Assembly (NCBI GenBank): GCA_000696115.1
Contig: JJOH01000108.1
Span: 65,661-129,660, forward strand
DNA: 64,000 nt
Direction: 5' to 3'
Source of the DNA: Streptomyces olindensis
GTDB lineage: Bacteria; Actinomycetota; Actinomycetes; Streptomycetales; Streptomycetaceae
Shown here: in pieces, positions 16,207-24,872 of the stretch
Position numbering within the stretch: position 1 is the first letter of the stretch
How the letters are laid out: each line of letters begins with the position of its first letter
Notes under the pieces: model-generated
The model's input: the letters and a program-made list of their open reading frames with translations, nothing else
Told to the model about the DNA's origin: nothing
The model's database searches: none
Position numbers and translations under genes: made by a program

Positions 16207-16947
16207 CTACCGCAGCCCCAGCCGTTCCAGGGCTCCCGCCACGTCGGGCACGGCCGTCACGCCGTCCGGCAGCGGTGGCCGCCGGACGACCACGACGGGC
16301 AGGCCGAGGTCACGTGCCGCCGTGAGTTTGGCCGCCGTGGCCGCTCCGCCGCTGTCCTTGGTCACCAGGGCGTCGACGCGGTGCTCGCGCAGCAGGGCCG
16401 TCTCGCCGGGCACGGTGAACGGGCCGCGGGCCAGGAGCACATGGAGGTCGGGCGGCAGTGGCGGCTCGGGCGGATCCACCGACCGTGCCACGAAGTGGAG
16501 GTCCGTCAGGTGCGCGAAGGCGGCCAGGCCGAGGCGCCCGGTGGTGAGGAGGACCCGGCGTCCGAGCCGGGGCAGCAGGTCCGCCGCCGCCTCCAGTGAG
16601 GGGACCGGGTGCCAGAGGTCCCCGGGACCCGGCCGCCACCCGGGGCGGCGCAGCACCACCGCCGGTACACCGGTCGCGGCCGCGGCCCGGGCCGCGTTGG
16701 CCGTGATCGACTCGGCGAAGGGATGCGTGGCGTCCACGAGCGCGCTCACGCCCTCCTCGCGCAGCCACCGGGCCAGCCCCTCGGCCCCGCCGAAGCCCCC
16801 GACGCGCAGTTCCCCGTCGAGCGCCCGGGGCTTCGCCACGCGCCCCGCGAGGGACGTCGTGACACGGACGCCGGGGCGGCCGGACAGGGCGGCGGCCAGG
16901 GCGCGGGCCTCGGTCGTGCCGCCGAGGATCAGGACGTGACAGGACAC
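16207..16947 (-). CDS. cobK: Cobalt-precorrin-6A / precorrin-6A reductase
   Basis: Reduces precorrin-6A to precorrin-6B with NADPH, the step directly after CobF. Motifs are VLILGGTTEARALAAAL at the N-terminus, VDATHPFAESITANAARAAAATGVPAVVLRRPGW, VLLTTGRLGLAAF, and VDALVTKDSGGAATAAKLTAARDLGLPVVVVRRPP near the end, all typical of CobK/CbiJ. I place the start at GTG 16947, where homology-like sequence (SCHVLILGG) begins; the frame continues to 17019 without family features. No ribosome site is obvious. It converges on the exporter gene with 18 bases between stops, and diverges from the HAD gene. Confidence 0.92.
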   Translation of the reverse strand: MSCHVLILGGTTEARALAAALSGRPGVRVTTSLAGRVAKPRALDGELRVGGFGGAEGLARWLREEGVSALVDATHPFAESITANAARAAAATGVPAVVLRRPGWRPGPGDLWHPVPSLEAAADLLPRLGRRVLLTTGRLGLAAFAHLTDLHFVARSVDPPEPPLPPDLHVLLARGPFTVPGETALLREHRVDALVTKDSGGAATAAKLTAARDLGLPVVVVRRPPLPDGVTAVPDVAGALERLGLR

Positions 16948-17054
16948 GGCCTCGAGCGTACGGGGTCCCGTGCGGCGGCCACCGGGACGGGTGCCGACAC
17001 CAGGACGGGTGCGGAGCACCGGCGGGCACGTCCGGCGGTCGCTATCGTCCTGGC

Positions 17055-17855
17055 ATGGAGTCCGTGCGTGCCGTGCTCGTCGACATCGACGGGGTGCTCA
17101 CCGTCTCGTGGCGGCCGTTGCCGGGGGCCGTCGAGGCGTTGCGGGAGGTCCGGGAGGCCGGTCTCGCCGTGCTGCTGGTCACGAACACGACGTCCCGCAC
17201 CCGGGCGTCGATCGCCGGGACGCTGGCGGACACGGGGTTCCCGGTGTCCGCGGAGGACATCCTGACCGCGCCCGCCGCCACCGCCGCCTATCTCGCCGAG
17301 CACTGTCCCGGCGCCCGGTGCGCGCTGCTGAACAGCGGCGACATCGCGGAGGACCTGGACGGGGTGACCGTCGTCGACCCGGCGGACAGCGGCGCCGTGC
17401 CGGATGTGGTGCTGGTCGGCGGGGCCGGTCCCGAGTTCGGGTACGAGGCGCTCGACCGGGCCTTCGGCCTGCTGCAGCGCGGGGCCCGGCTGGTGGCGAT
17501 GCACCGCAATCTGTACTGGCGTACGGACGAGGGGCTGCGGCTGGACTCCGGCGCGTTCCTGGCCGGGCTGGAGAAGGCGGCCCGGGTGGAGGCCGAGATC
17601 ACCGGCAAGCCGGCCCGGGCGTTCTTCGAGGCCGCGCTCGCCCGGCTCGGTGCCGGGGCCGGCGAGGCCGTGATGGTCGGGGACGACGTCGAGTCGGACG
17701 TGCTGGCTGCGCAGCGGGCCGGTGTCACGGGTGTCCTCGTACGGACCGGGAAGTTCCAGCCGGAGACGCTCCGGGCCGCCGACGGCACGCCCGACCACGT
17801 GATCGACTCCTTCGCGGACCTTCCGGTGCTGCTGCGGGGCTCAGCGCAGCAGTAG
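17055..17855 (+). CDS. HAD-IIA family phosphatase, 266 aa
   Basis: A haloacid-dehalogenase-type hydrolase of subclass IIA (NagD/4-nitrophenylphosphatase/LHPP-like). Motif I is VLVDIDGVLTVSW with both catalytic Asp residues, motif II LLVTNTTSRTR, the Lys of motif III lies in TGKPARAFFEAAL, and motif IV is VMVGDDVESDVLAAQRAG. The cap domain lies between motifs II and III. ATG 17055 has TATCGT 7-12 nt upstream and no Shine-Dalgarno sequence, which suggests a leaderless mRNA. The 3' end overlaps the TauE/SafE gene tail-to-tail by 15 bases. The natural phosphate ester is unknown. Confidence 0.9.
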   Translation: MESVRAVLVDIDGVLTVSWRPLPGAVEALREVREAGLAVLLVTNTTSRTRASIAGTLADTGFPVSAEDILTAPAATAAYLAEHCPGARCALLNSGDIAEDLDGVTVVDPADSGAVPDVVLVGGAGPEFGYEALDRAFGLLQRGARLVAMHRNLYWRTDEGLRLDSGAFLAGLEKAARVEAEITGKPARAFFEAALARLGAGAGEAVMVGDDVESDVLAAQRAGVTGVLVRTGKFQPETLRAADGTPDHVIDSFADLPVLLRGSAQQ

Positions 17856-18614
17856 TTGCAGACCGCCGACGACCGTCGCCGCGATGACCAGCTGTTCGAA
17901 CAGGCGCTGGTTGATCTTGTGCACGGCCCACTTGCCGATCAGCGCGCCGGGCACGACGAACAGCACGAGCGCCAGGTCGAGCAGGAGCGAGGGGCCGTCG
18001 ATCAGGCCGAGACCGGCACTGAAAGGCAGCTTGGAGATGTTGACGATCAGGAAGAAGAAGGCGGAGGTGCCGAGGAAGCCGAGCTTGCGGAAGCCCGCGG
18101 ACAGCAGGTACATCGACATCACCGGGCCGCCGGCGTTGGCGACCATGGTGGTGAAGCCGCCGAGGACGCCGTACGAGCGGGCCATGAGGCGGCCGGCCCG
18201 GGTGGTGACGGACTCCGGCTCCCGCTCCGCGTCGGCCGTGCGCCTGCGCCACACGGTGACGCCCGCCATGAGCAGCAGGATCGCACCGATCGAGGTCCGG
18301 ACGATCGCGTCGTCGGCCCACATCAGGAACACCGTGCCGACGACGACGCCCGCGGCGACCGCCGGGAACAGCCGCCACAGTGTGGGCCAGTGGGCGTGCC
18401 GCCGGTAGGTGGCGACGGCGAGCAGGTCCCCGGCGATGAGGATCGGCAGCAGCACGCCGGTGGAGGCGCGGGCGGGCAGCACCGCGGCGAAGATGGCGAG
18501 GCTGACCGTGTTGGCCCCGCTCACGGCGGTCTTGGAGAAACCGACGAGCAGGGCCGCGAAGGCGAGGGCGGCGAACTCCCAGCCGGTGATGTGCCAGAGC
18601 GTCATGGTGTTCAT
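17841..18614 (-). CDS. TauE/SafE family sulfite/anion permease, 257 aa
   Basis: An integral membrane protein of about eight helices in the duplicated TauE/SafE arrangement: FAALLVGFSKTAVSGANTVSLAIFAAVLP in the first half and GFTTMVANAGGPVMSMYLLSAGFRKLGFLGTSAFFFLIVNISKLPF in the second. Members export sulfite, sulfoacetate or other small organic anions. Starts at 18614 or 18605 (M4) are both possible; neither has a ribosome site. The stop overlaps the HAD gene by 15 bases on the opposite strand. The substrate is not deducible, as no sulfonate-metabolism genes are nearby. Confidence 0.9.
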   Translation of the reverse strand: MNTMTLWHITGWEFAALAFAALLVGFSKTAVSGANTVSLAIFAAVLPARASTGVLLPILIAGDLLAVATYRRHAHWPTLWRLFPAVAAGVVVGTVFLMWADDAIVRTSIGAILLLMAGVTVWRRRTADAEREPESVTTRAGRLMARSYGVLGGFTTMVANAGGPVMSMYLLSAGFRKLGFLGTSAFFFLIVNISKLPFSAGLGLIDGPSLLLDLALVLFVVPGALIGKWAVHKINQRLFEQLVIAATVVGGLQLLLR

Positions 18615-18693
18615 GCGAGCACTGATGCTATGTGCAACGAACCGGGGCGCACAGTGCCGTCTCGCCTGATGGCTGTCCTGTGGCCGACAGACC

Positions 18694-19881
<1,188 letters not shown>

Positions 19882-19906
19882 GAGAGGGCTCCTCACACCG
19901 CGTGTT

Positions 19907-19923
19907 AATTAGCACTGCTAGTT
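19907..19923. promoter_or_regulatory. Palindrome upstream of the thiolase gene
   Basis: TAGCA-C-TGCTA (19910-19920) is a perfect inverted repeat that extends to AAT/GTT with one mismatch. It lies just upstream of the thiolase ribosome site in an A/T-rich patch, as expected for a TetR-type operator of a fatty-acid gene. The regulator is not identified. Confidence 0.45.
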
Positions 19924-20076
19924 TCGGACTATAGACCCTCGGCCGCCCCCTGGGAAGATTGTGCGACGCCGGAGGGCCCAGAGGGGCCCGGAGGGGCGTT
20001 CCCGCAGGCCGGGGCACGGCCCCCGGGGCGTCGCGTGCCGCGTTTGCACCAGTGCGCCCTGGGCACCCGCGCGGTC

Positions 20077-20334
20077 ATGGAGTGGTTGCGGAGCGCCGCC
20101 TGCGTGGACGAGGACCCCGAGCTGTTCTTTCCCGTGGGCACGGCGGGCCCCGCCCTGCGGGACATCACGGCCGCCAAGCGGATCTGCGCGCGCTGTCCGG
20201 TGACCGACGACTGCCTGAGCTTCGCGCTGAGCAGCGGACAGGCCTCGGGCGTGTGGGGCGGCACCTGCGAGGAGGAGCGCGACGCACTGCTCAGGACCAC
20301 GAGGAACGACGCGAGAAGGAGAAGCGCCCTATGA
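20077..20334 (+). CDS. WhiB-like iron-sulfur regulator, 85 aa
   Basis: A small transcription factor of the Wbl family that would carry a [4Fe-4S] cluster. The four cluster cysteines are C9 (RSAAC), C37, C40 and C46 (ICARCPVTDDC); GVWGG at 58-62 is the family turn, and the basic tail RTTRNDARRRSAL fits DNA contact. An extra Cys follows at 64. ATG 20077 gives a standard Wbl N-terminus (MEWLRSAACVDEDPELFFPVG); GTG 20035 would add 14 atypical residues. The stop overlaps the dps start (ATGA), so the two are co-translated. It is a different type from WhiB or WhiD by its short N-terminus; the target is possibly its own operon. Confidence 0.93.
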   Translation: MEWLRSAACVDEDPELFFPVGTAGPALRDITAAKRICARCPVTDDCLSFALSSGQASGVWGGTCEEERDALLRTTRNDARRRSAL

Positions 20335-20813
20335 CGGCTGTCAGGAGCACACTGCCCGACGAGGCCCGCCGGGTCTCCTGCGAGGCACTCCAGGACACCC
20401 TGGTGGATCTGCTCGGACTCTCGCTGATCGGGAAGCAGGCGCACTGGAACATCGTCGGACCGCGGTTCCGGTCCATCCACCTCCAGCTCGACGAGGTGGT
20501 CTCGGCCGCTCGGAACTTCGCCGACACGGTGGCGGAGCGGTCCGCGGCGCTCGGCGTCCCGCCGGACGGCCGGCCGGAGACCATCGCCAAGGCCTTCACG
20601 CTGCCCGCCCCGAAGGAGGGCTGGGTGCGCGACTCGGACGCCGTGCAGGTGATGGTCGAGTCGTTGCAGGACGCGATCGCCCGGCTGCGCGAGCGCATCG
20701 ACGCGACCGAGAAGGCCGACCTGGTCACCCAGGACCTGCTGATCGGCATCACCGCCGAGCTGGAGAAGCAGCGGTGGATGTTCGACGCGGAGAACTTTCC
20801 CCGCGAAGGCTGA
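20331..20813 (+). CDS. dps: Dps-family ferritin-like DNA-protection protein, 160 aa
   Basis: Dodecameric mini-ferritin that oxidises and stores iron using H2O2 and protects DNA. The ferroxidase residues are visible in LIGKQAHWNIVGPRF (His) and LDEVVSAARNFADTVAERSAALG (Asp, Glu), with TAELEKQRWMFDAENF at the end. AAGGAGAAG provides a ribosome site in addition to the ATGA overlap with the WhiB-like gene. Length is standard for Dps. Coupling to an iron-sulfur regulator suggests oxidative or iron-stress control. Confidence 0.93.
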   Translation: MTAVRSTLPDEARRVSCEALQDTLVDLLGLSLIGKQAHWNIVGPRFRSIHLQLDEVVSAARNFADTVAERSAALGVPPDGRPETIAKAFTLPAPKEGWVRDSDAVQVMVESLQDAIARLRERIDATEKADLVTQDLLIGITAELEKQRWMFDAENFPREG

Positions 20814-20846
20814 CCGGCGCCCACGTACGTACGGAAGGGGCACCCC

Positions 20847-21191
20847 ATGACCGACGCCCTGGAACTGGACGCGCTGTGGGAGGACTTCCACCGCGTGGTG
20901 AACATGACGTCACAGGAACTCGCCGCCTGGCTGCGCACGCGTGACGCCGACGAGGAGGCGGAGCCGCTGCCCGAGGAGGCGGGGACCGAGACCGGGAAGC
21001 ACGTCCTGGCGATCCTCCAGAAGCGGCGCACCGACCTGACCGAGGACGACCTGCGCGTGATGCGGAACGTAGTGGACAGGGTCACCTCGCAGGTGGACCT
21101 GGAGAACGAGCCGATACCCGAGGTGACGGCCGAGGACACGCGCCGCCGGCACCGGCTGATGACCGTCGGCCACGATCCGCTGAAGGCCTAG
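20847..21191 (+). CDS. DUF3140 protein, 114 aa
   Basis: A small acidic soluble protein. The pattern LWEDFHRVVNMTSQELAAWLRT, then GKHVLAILQKRRTDLTEDDLRVMRNVVDRVTSQVDLENEP is the DUF3140 signature of two helix-rich segments; some members are annotated as DNA-binding, which I cannot confirm. GGAAGGGG precedes ATG 20847. It lies 33 bases after dps and 2 bases before the HhH gene, so it belongs to the same operon. Confidence 0.85.
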   Translation: MTDALELDALWEDFHRVVNMTSQELAAWLRTRDADEEAEPLPEEAGTETGKHVLAILQKRRTDLTEDDLRVMRNVVDRVTSQVDLENEPIPEVTAEDTRRRHRLMTVGHDPLKA

Positions 21192-21193
21192 CC

Positions 21194-21841
21194 GTGGGCC
21201 GGCAGGAGCGCGTCGTACGCGAACTCGTCGACGCGCACGGCCGGACGTACGCCGACGAGGCGGGCATCCGGCTGAAGGACACACCGCAGCCGCTGTACCG
21301 GCTGCTGGTGCTGTCCCACCTGCTCAGCGCCCGCATCCGCGGATCGATCGCGCTCGCCACCGCCCGTGCCCTGCACGAGGCGGGGCTGCGCGATCCGCGC
21401 CGGATGGCGGAGGCGGACTGGCAGGAGCGGGTGGACGCGCTCGGCCGGGGCGGCTACCGGCGCTACGACGAGCGCACCGCCACCCAACTCGGCGACGCCG
21501 CGGAGCTGTTGAACGAGCGGTGGGGCGGCGACCTGCGGCGGCTGCGTCGGGAGGCGGACGGCAAGGTGTCCGAACTGCGCCACCTCCTCCAGGAGTTCCC
21601 CGGCATCGGACCGGCCGGGGCCGACATCTTCCTGCGCGAGGCACAGAGCGTCTGGCCGGAGGCCGCGCCCTACCTGGACGCCAAGGCATTGCAGGGTGCC
21701 GAGCGGCTGAAGCTGCCCAAGGACCCGGACCGCCTCGCCGAACTGGCCGGGCGGACCGACCCGGCCGTGCTCGCCGCCGCGCTGGTGCGGGCGGCCGTGG
21801 ACAAGAAGGTCGTGGAGGACACGCTGCGGCGCGCCGACTGA
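21194..21841 (+). CDS. Endonuclease III-like HhH-GPD protein, 215 aa
   Basis: A DNA glycosylase-fold protein. LYRLLVLSHLLSARIRGSIALATARAL matches the first helices of endonuclease III. The helix-hairpin-helix region is LLQEFPGIGPAGADIFLREAQ (about residues 128-148). The catalytic Lys/Asp pair of true Nth is not evident: where LDTHV is expected the sequence reads PYLDAKALQGAERL, which retains the Asp. The C-terminal iron-sulfur Cys motif is absent. GTG 21194 begins 2 bases after the DUF3140 stop. It may be a base-excision enzyme co-expressed with Dps, or a non-catalytic relative. Confidence 0.8.
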   Translation: MGRQERVVRELVDAHGRTYADEAGIRLKDTPQPLYRLLVLSHLLSARIRGSIALATARALHEAGLRDPRRMAEADWQERVDALGRGGYRRYDERTATQLGDAAELLNERWGGDLRRLRREADGKVSELRHLLQEFPGIGPAGADIFLREAQSVWPEAAPYLDAKALQGAERLKLPKDPDRLAELAGRTDPAVLAAALVRAAVDKKVVEDTLRRAD

Positions 21842-21904
21842 CGGCTCTCGCCGCCCTCACCCCGGCAACACGCACCCGGGCAACACGCAAGAAGGGCAAC
21901 GCAC

Positions 21905-22594
21905 TCACCCGAGCAACCAGCCCCCGTCCACGGTCAGTTCGACCGCGTTGACCGACTGGTTGCGCAGCAGGAAGTCGACCGCGTCCACCACGTCCGCCAT
22001 CGTGGCGAGCCGCCCCGTGGGCGTCTCGGTGCGCAGCGCGGCGAGCACCTTCTCCGGCTTGGCCTGCCAGTACGGGCTGTCGCCGACGACGCCGGGGTGC
22101 ACCACATTGACCCGGACGGGCGCGAGTTCGACGGCGAGGGAGTTCATCAGGCCCCGCACACCGGCGTTGACCGTGGCCACCGTCGTCGCGCCCGGGTAGG
22201 GGCGCTCCTTGGCCTGGCCGCCGAACAGCACGATGGCGCTGCCGTCGTGCAGCCGGTTCCGCAGCGCGTGCACGACCTCGGTGTAGCCGACGAGCTTGAG
22301 GGTGACCAGGCGCAGGGCGGCGTCGATGTCGTAGTCGGTCACCTTGTTGTCGTCCCGGGAGACACCCGCGATGACCAGGTGGTCCACGCGCCCCACGCCG
22401 GCGAGGGCCGCCGCGATCTCCAGCGGCCGTGCCAGGTCCAGGGCGAGCCCCCGGGCGCCGGCCTCCTTCGCGACCGCGTCGGCCCGGTGGGCGTCGCGGC
22501 TGGTGAGGACCACGTCGTCGCCGCGCCCGGCGCGCGCCCGGGCGAACTCCAGACCGATCCCGGATGTGCCGCCGACGACGAGCACCCTGCTCAT
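21905..22594 (-). CDS. Short-chain dehydrogenase/reductase, 229 aa
   Basis: An NAD(P)-dependent SDR. The cofactor motif is VVGGTSGIGLEFARARA, followed by DHLVIAGVS. AIVLFGGQAKERPYPGATTVATVNAG stands where Ser-Tyr-xxx-Lys is expected, and there the classical YxxxK is not present (the region reads AKERPYPGATTV), so catalysis may be atypical. The C-terminus VVHPGVVGDSPYW and VELTVDGGWLLG is standard. ATG 22594 overlaps the bicupin stop as ATGA. It is the last gene of the seven-gene operon and presumably reduces or oxidises the pathway product. Confidence 0.87.
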   Translation of the reverse strand: MSRVLVVGGTSGIGLEFARARAGRGDDVVLTSRDAHRADAVAKEAGARGLALDLARPLEIAAALAGVGRVDHLVIAGVSRDDNKVTDYDIDAALRLVTLKLVGYTEVVHALRNRLHDGSAIVLFGGQAKERPYPGATTVATVNAGVRGLMNSLAVELAPVRVNVVHPGVVGDSPYWQAKPEKVLAALRTETPTGRLATMADVVDAVDFLLRNQSVNAVELTVDGGWLLG

Positions 22595-23472
22595 GACCCC
22601 TCCTCCAGTGCCGTACGCAGGTAGTCCCAGTCCCGCGTGAACCGGTACGAGTGCCGTGCCGGCGGCTGCGGCGCCTGGGTCTCCAGCCAGCGCAGCGGCC
22701 CCTGCCCGGCGTTGACGAAGCCGTGCACGCAGCCGGTGCCCGCCCAGGCGAGGTCCCCGGGCTCCAGCCGGTACCGCTCGCCGTCGAGGGTGGCCTCCGC
22801 GACGCCCTCGAGGATCAGGTACGTCTCCTCGAAGGGGTGGTCGTGGGTGCCGATGACCCCGTCGGACGCGTACCGCACCATGAACATCGTCGAGCCGACC
22901 GCGCCCAGGTCGCCGTCGACCATCATCTTCACAGTGATCCCGCTGTAGACCAACAGCGCGGTGCGCATGCTCGCCGTGGCGGCCAGCAGGTCCTGGGACT
23001 GCTTGGCGGGGTCCATCTGGTCGGGCTCGAAGTGGCCGAAGGAGCGGGTGCGCGGGTCGCGGACGTCGACGCGGACCGGGTCGCGGGCGGGCAGGCCGGG
23101 CACCGCCTGGGTGTCGTACCCGTAGCGGGCCCGTGGGACGGGGGCCAGCATGTCCGCCCAGCGGCCGCCGGCGGCCCCGGCCCCGCGCCAGGCGTGCGGC
23201 ACCCCGATCGGCAGCAGGCCGTAGTCGCCCTCCTCCAGCAGGTACGCGCCTTCGGGCACGTCGAGGATCACGCCTCCGGCGAGGACATGGAAGGTCTCCT
23301 CGTAGGAGTGGACATGGGCGGGGACGCGGCCGTCGGGCCGTAGGTCGCACAGGCCGAAGCCGGTGTGCACACTGCCGTCGTCCTCGCCGACCAGCGTCCG
23401 CCGCCGGTGGCCGTGACGGTCGTAGGGCGACTCGGGCAGGTCGGCGGCGCGTCGTACCAGGTGGTTCGTCAT
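22591..23472 (-). CDS. Bicupin protein, 293 aa
   Basis: Two cupin barrels. The first has HVHSYEETFHVLAGGVILDVPEG (His, His, Glu metal ligands) and LLPIGVPHAWRG. The second has THDHPFEETYLILEGVAEATLDG and WAGTGCVHGFVNAG. Both keep the H-x-H...E and distal H pattern, so two metal sites are possible. Bicupins of this shape include ureidoglycine aminohydrolase, oxalate decarboxylase and quercetinase, but none of their diagnostic contexts are present. ATG 23472 overlaps the amidohydrolase stop and the stop overlaps the SDR start, giving tight coupling. Likely a metal-dependent isomerase, hydrolase or dioxygenase of the pathway. Confidence 0.85.
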   Translation of the reverse strand: MTNHLVRRAADLPESPYDRHGHRRRTLVGEDDGSVHTGFGLCDLRPDGRVPAHVHSYEETFHVLAGGVILDVPEGAYLLEEGDYGLLPIGVPHAWRGAGAAGGRWADMLAPVPRARYGYDTQAVPGLPARDPVRVDVRDPRTRSFGHFEPDQMDPAKQSQDLLAATASMRTALLVYSGITVKMMVDGDLGAVGSTMFMVRYASDGVIGTHDHPFEETYLILEGVAEATLDGERYRLEPGDLAWAGTGCVHGFVNAGQGPLRWLETQAPQPPARHSYRFTRDWDYLRTALEEGS

Positions 23473-24830
23473 GCCGTCGCCTTCGCCCTCTTCTCCTCCT
23501 TCGCCGCGAGGAGCCGGTCCCGGGACTCCCCGACGAGCCGCAGGGCGCGTGCGGTGTCGGCGAGCAGCCGGCCGTCCCGCTTCCGGAGCACGCCGTCGAC
23601 GAGCACGGTGTCCACGTTGGCCACGTCGGCGCAGAGGGTCACCGCGGCCGCCGCGTCGTGCACGGGGGCGACGTTCAACGCGGTGGCGTCGATCGCGACG
23701 ATGTCGGCACGCTTGCCGGGGGTGAGGGAGCCGGTGCGGTCCTCCAGCCCGGCGACGTGGGCGCCGTTGACGGTGGCGATCTCCAGCATCTGCCGCGCGG
23801 TGAGCATGGTGTCGGGCACCGGCATGTTGGCCTGCCAGCAGTCGGCGTTGACGCGGGCGCGTTCGGCGCCGAAGGCCGCGCGGATCTGGGTGAACATGTC
23901 GCCGGGCACGGTGGTGACGACGTCGGTGCTCAAGGAGGGCCGCAGGCCGTGCTCGATCGCCTGCATCACGGGCGGCCAGCCGTGCCCCATCTGGAGCTCC
24001 ACCTGCGGCGCGACCGACACCGTCCCGCCGCTGTCGGCGACCATCCGCCACTCCTCCTCGCTGAGGTAGCAGCAGTGGACATAGGTGGTGTCCGGGCCGA
24101 GGAGGCCCAGGCCGCGCAGCTGCCGGACCATGCCGAAGCGGCCGGCGAGCCGCCCCATGGCGACGTGCACCGTGATGGGGAGGCCGAGTTCGCGGGCGAG
24201 TGCCCACTCCTGTGCGACGACCTCGTCGACGCAGAAGCCGGGTCCGCGGGTGGCGAGGGCCATGGTCAGCAGGCCGTCGTCGGACGCGAAGTGCGTCGAC
24301 CGGATCCGCCGCACGTCGTCCGCCGGGATCGCGATCCTGCTCTCGAACCAGTAGTCGGCGAGGGAGGTGTTGGCGCTGCCGTAGGCGTACTGCGCGCGGA
24401 TGCCGCTCTCCGCCAGGGCCTGGACCGCGGCGTCCGGGTGTTCGGGGGTGTTGTTGATGTGCGACCAGTCGACGAGCGTGGTGATGCCGGCGTCGAGGCA
24501 CTCCAGCGCGCCCGCGAGATTGCCCGCGTGGACGTCCTCCGGGGTGTACAGGGGCGCGAAGGTGTCGAGGATGTCGACGAAGTAGTCGTCGAGGGTGGCG
24601 TCGGGTGCGACGCCCCGGATCGGGGCCTCCCAGGTGTGGCGGTGGGTGTCGACGAAGCCGGGGATCACGATGCGGCCGCTCATGTCGAGGACCTCGGCGT
24701 CGGCGCTGATCTCGGGCTGGACGGCGGCGATCCGGCCGTCCTTGACGAGGACGTCCCCCTGGGGCAGGTCCCCGATGTCGGGGTCCATCGAGATCACGTG
24801 ACCGGAGCGCAGCAGAGTCCTGGTGGTCAT
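23469..24830 (-). CDS. Amidohydrolase/aminohydrolase (ATZ/TRZ-type), 453 aa
   Basis: A metal-dependent deaminase or hydrolase of the amidohydrolase superfamily, subtype III. Metal ligands are seen as H-R-H in GFVDTHRHTWEAP, a His in PITVHVAMGRL, a His in TYVHCCYLSEEEW and an Asp in SLSTDVVTTVPGDMF. Relatives deaminate 8-oxoguanine, cytosine, S-adenosylhomocysteine or s-triazines. ATG 24830 follows GGAGGAAG; ATG 24845 lies within that site. The gene sits 42 bases after E1 beta and overlaps the bicupin by 4 nt. It implies the pathway substrate carries an amino or amide nitrogen. Confidence 0.9.
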   Translation of the reverse strand: MTTRTLLRSGHVISMDPDIGDLPQGDVLVKDGRIAAVQPEISADAEVLDMSGRIVIPGFVDTHRHTWEAPIRGVAPDATLDDYFVDILDTFAPLYTPEDVHAGNLAGALECLDAGITTLVDWSHINNTPEHPDAAVQALAESGIRAQYAYGSANTSLADYWFESRIAIPADDVRRIRSTHFASDDGLLTMALATRGPGFCVDEVVAQEWALARELGLPITVHVAMGRLAGRFGMVRQLRGLGLLGPDTTYVHCCYLSEEEWRMVADSGGTVSVAPQVELQMGHGWPPVMQAIEHGLRPSLSTDVVTTVPGDMFTQIRAAFGAERARVNADCWQANMPVPDTMLTARQMLEIATVNGAHVAGLEDRTGSLTPGKRADIVAIDATALNVAPVHDAAAAVTLCADVANVDTVLVDGVLRKRDGRLLADTARALRLVGESRDRLLAAKEEKRAKATA

Positions 24831-24872
24831 CGCGCTTCCTCCCATGGGGTGTCGGTGCGTGCGGTGGGTGGC

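Noticed and set aside
19907..19923. CIRCE heat-shock element ahead of the thiolase
   Set aside because: Only one half resembles TTAGCACTC; the GAGTGCTAA half with 9-bp spacing is missing.
22591..23472. Bicupin as ureidoglycine aminohydrolase
   Set aside because: No allantoinase, allantoate or ureidoglycolate genes are nearby and I cannot recognise family-specific residues.
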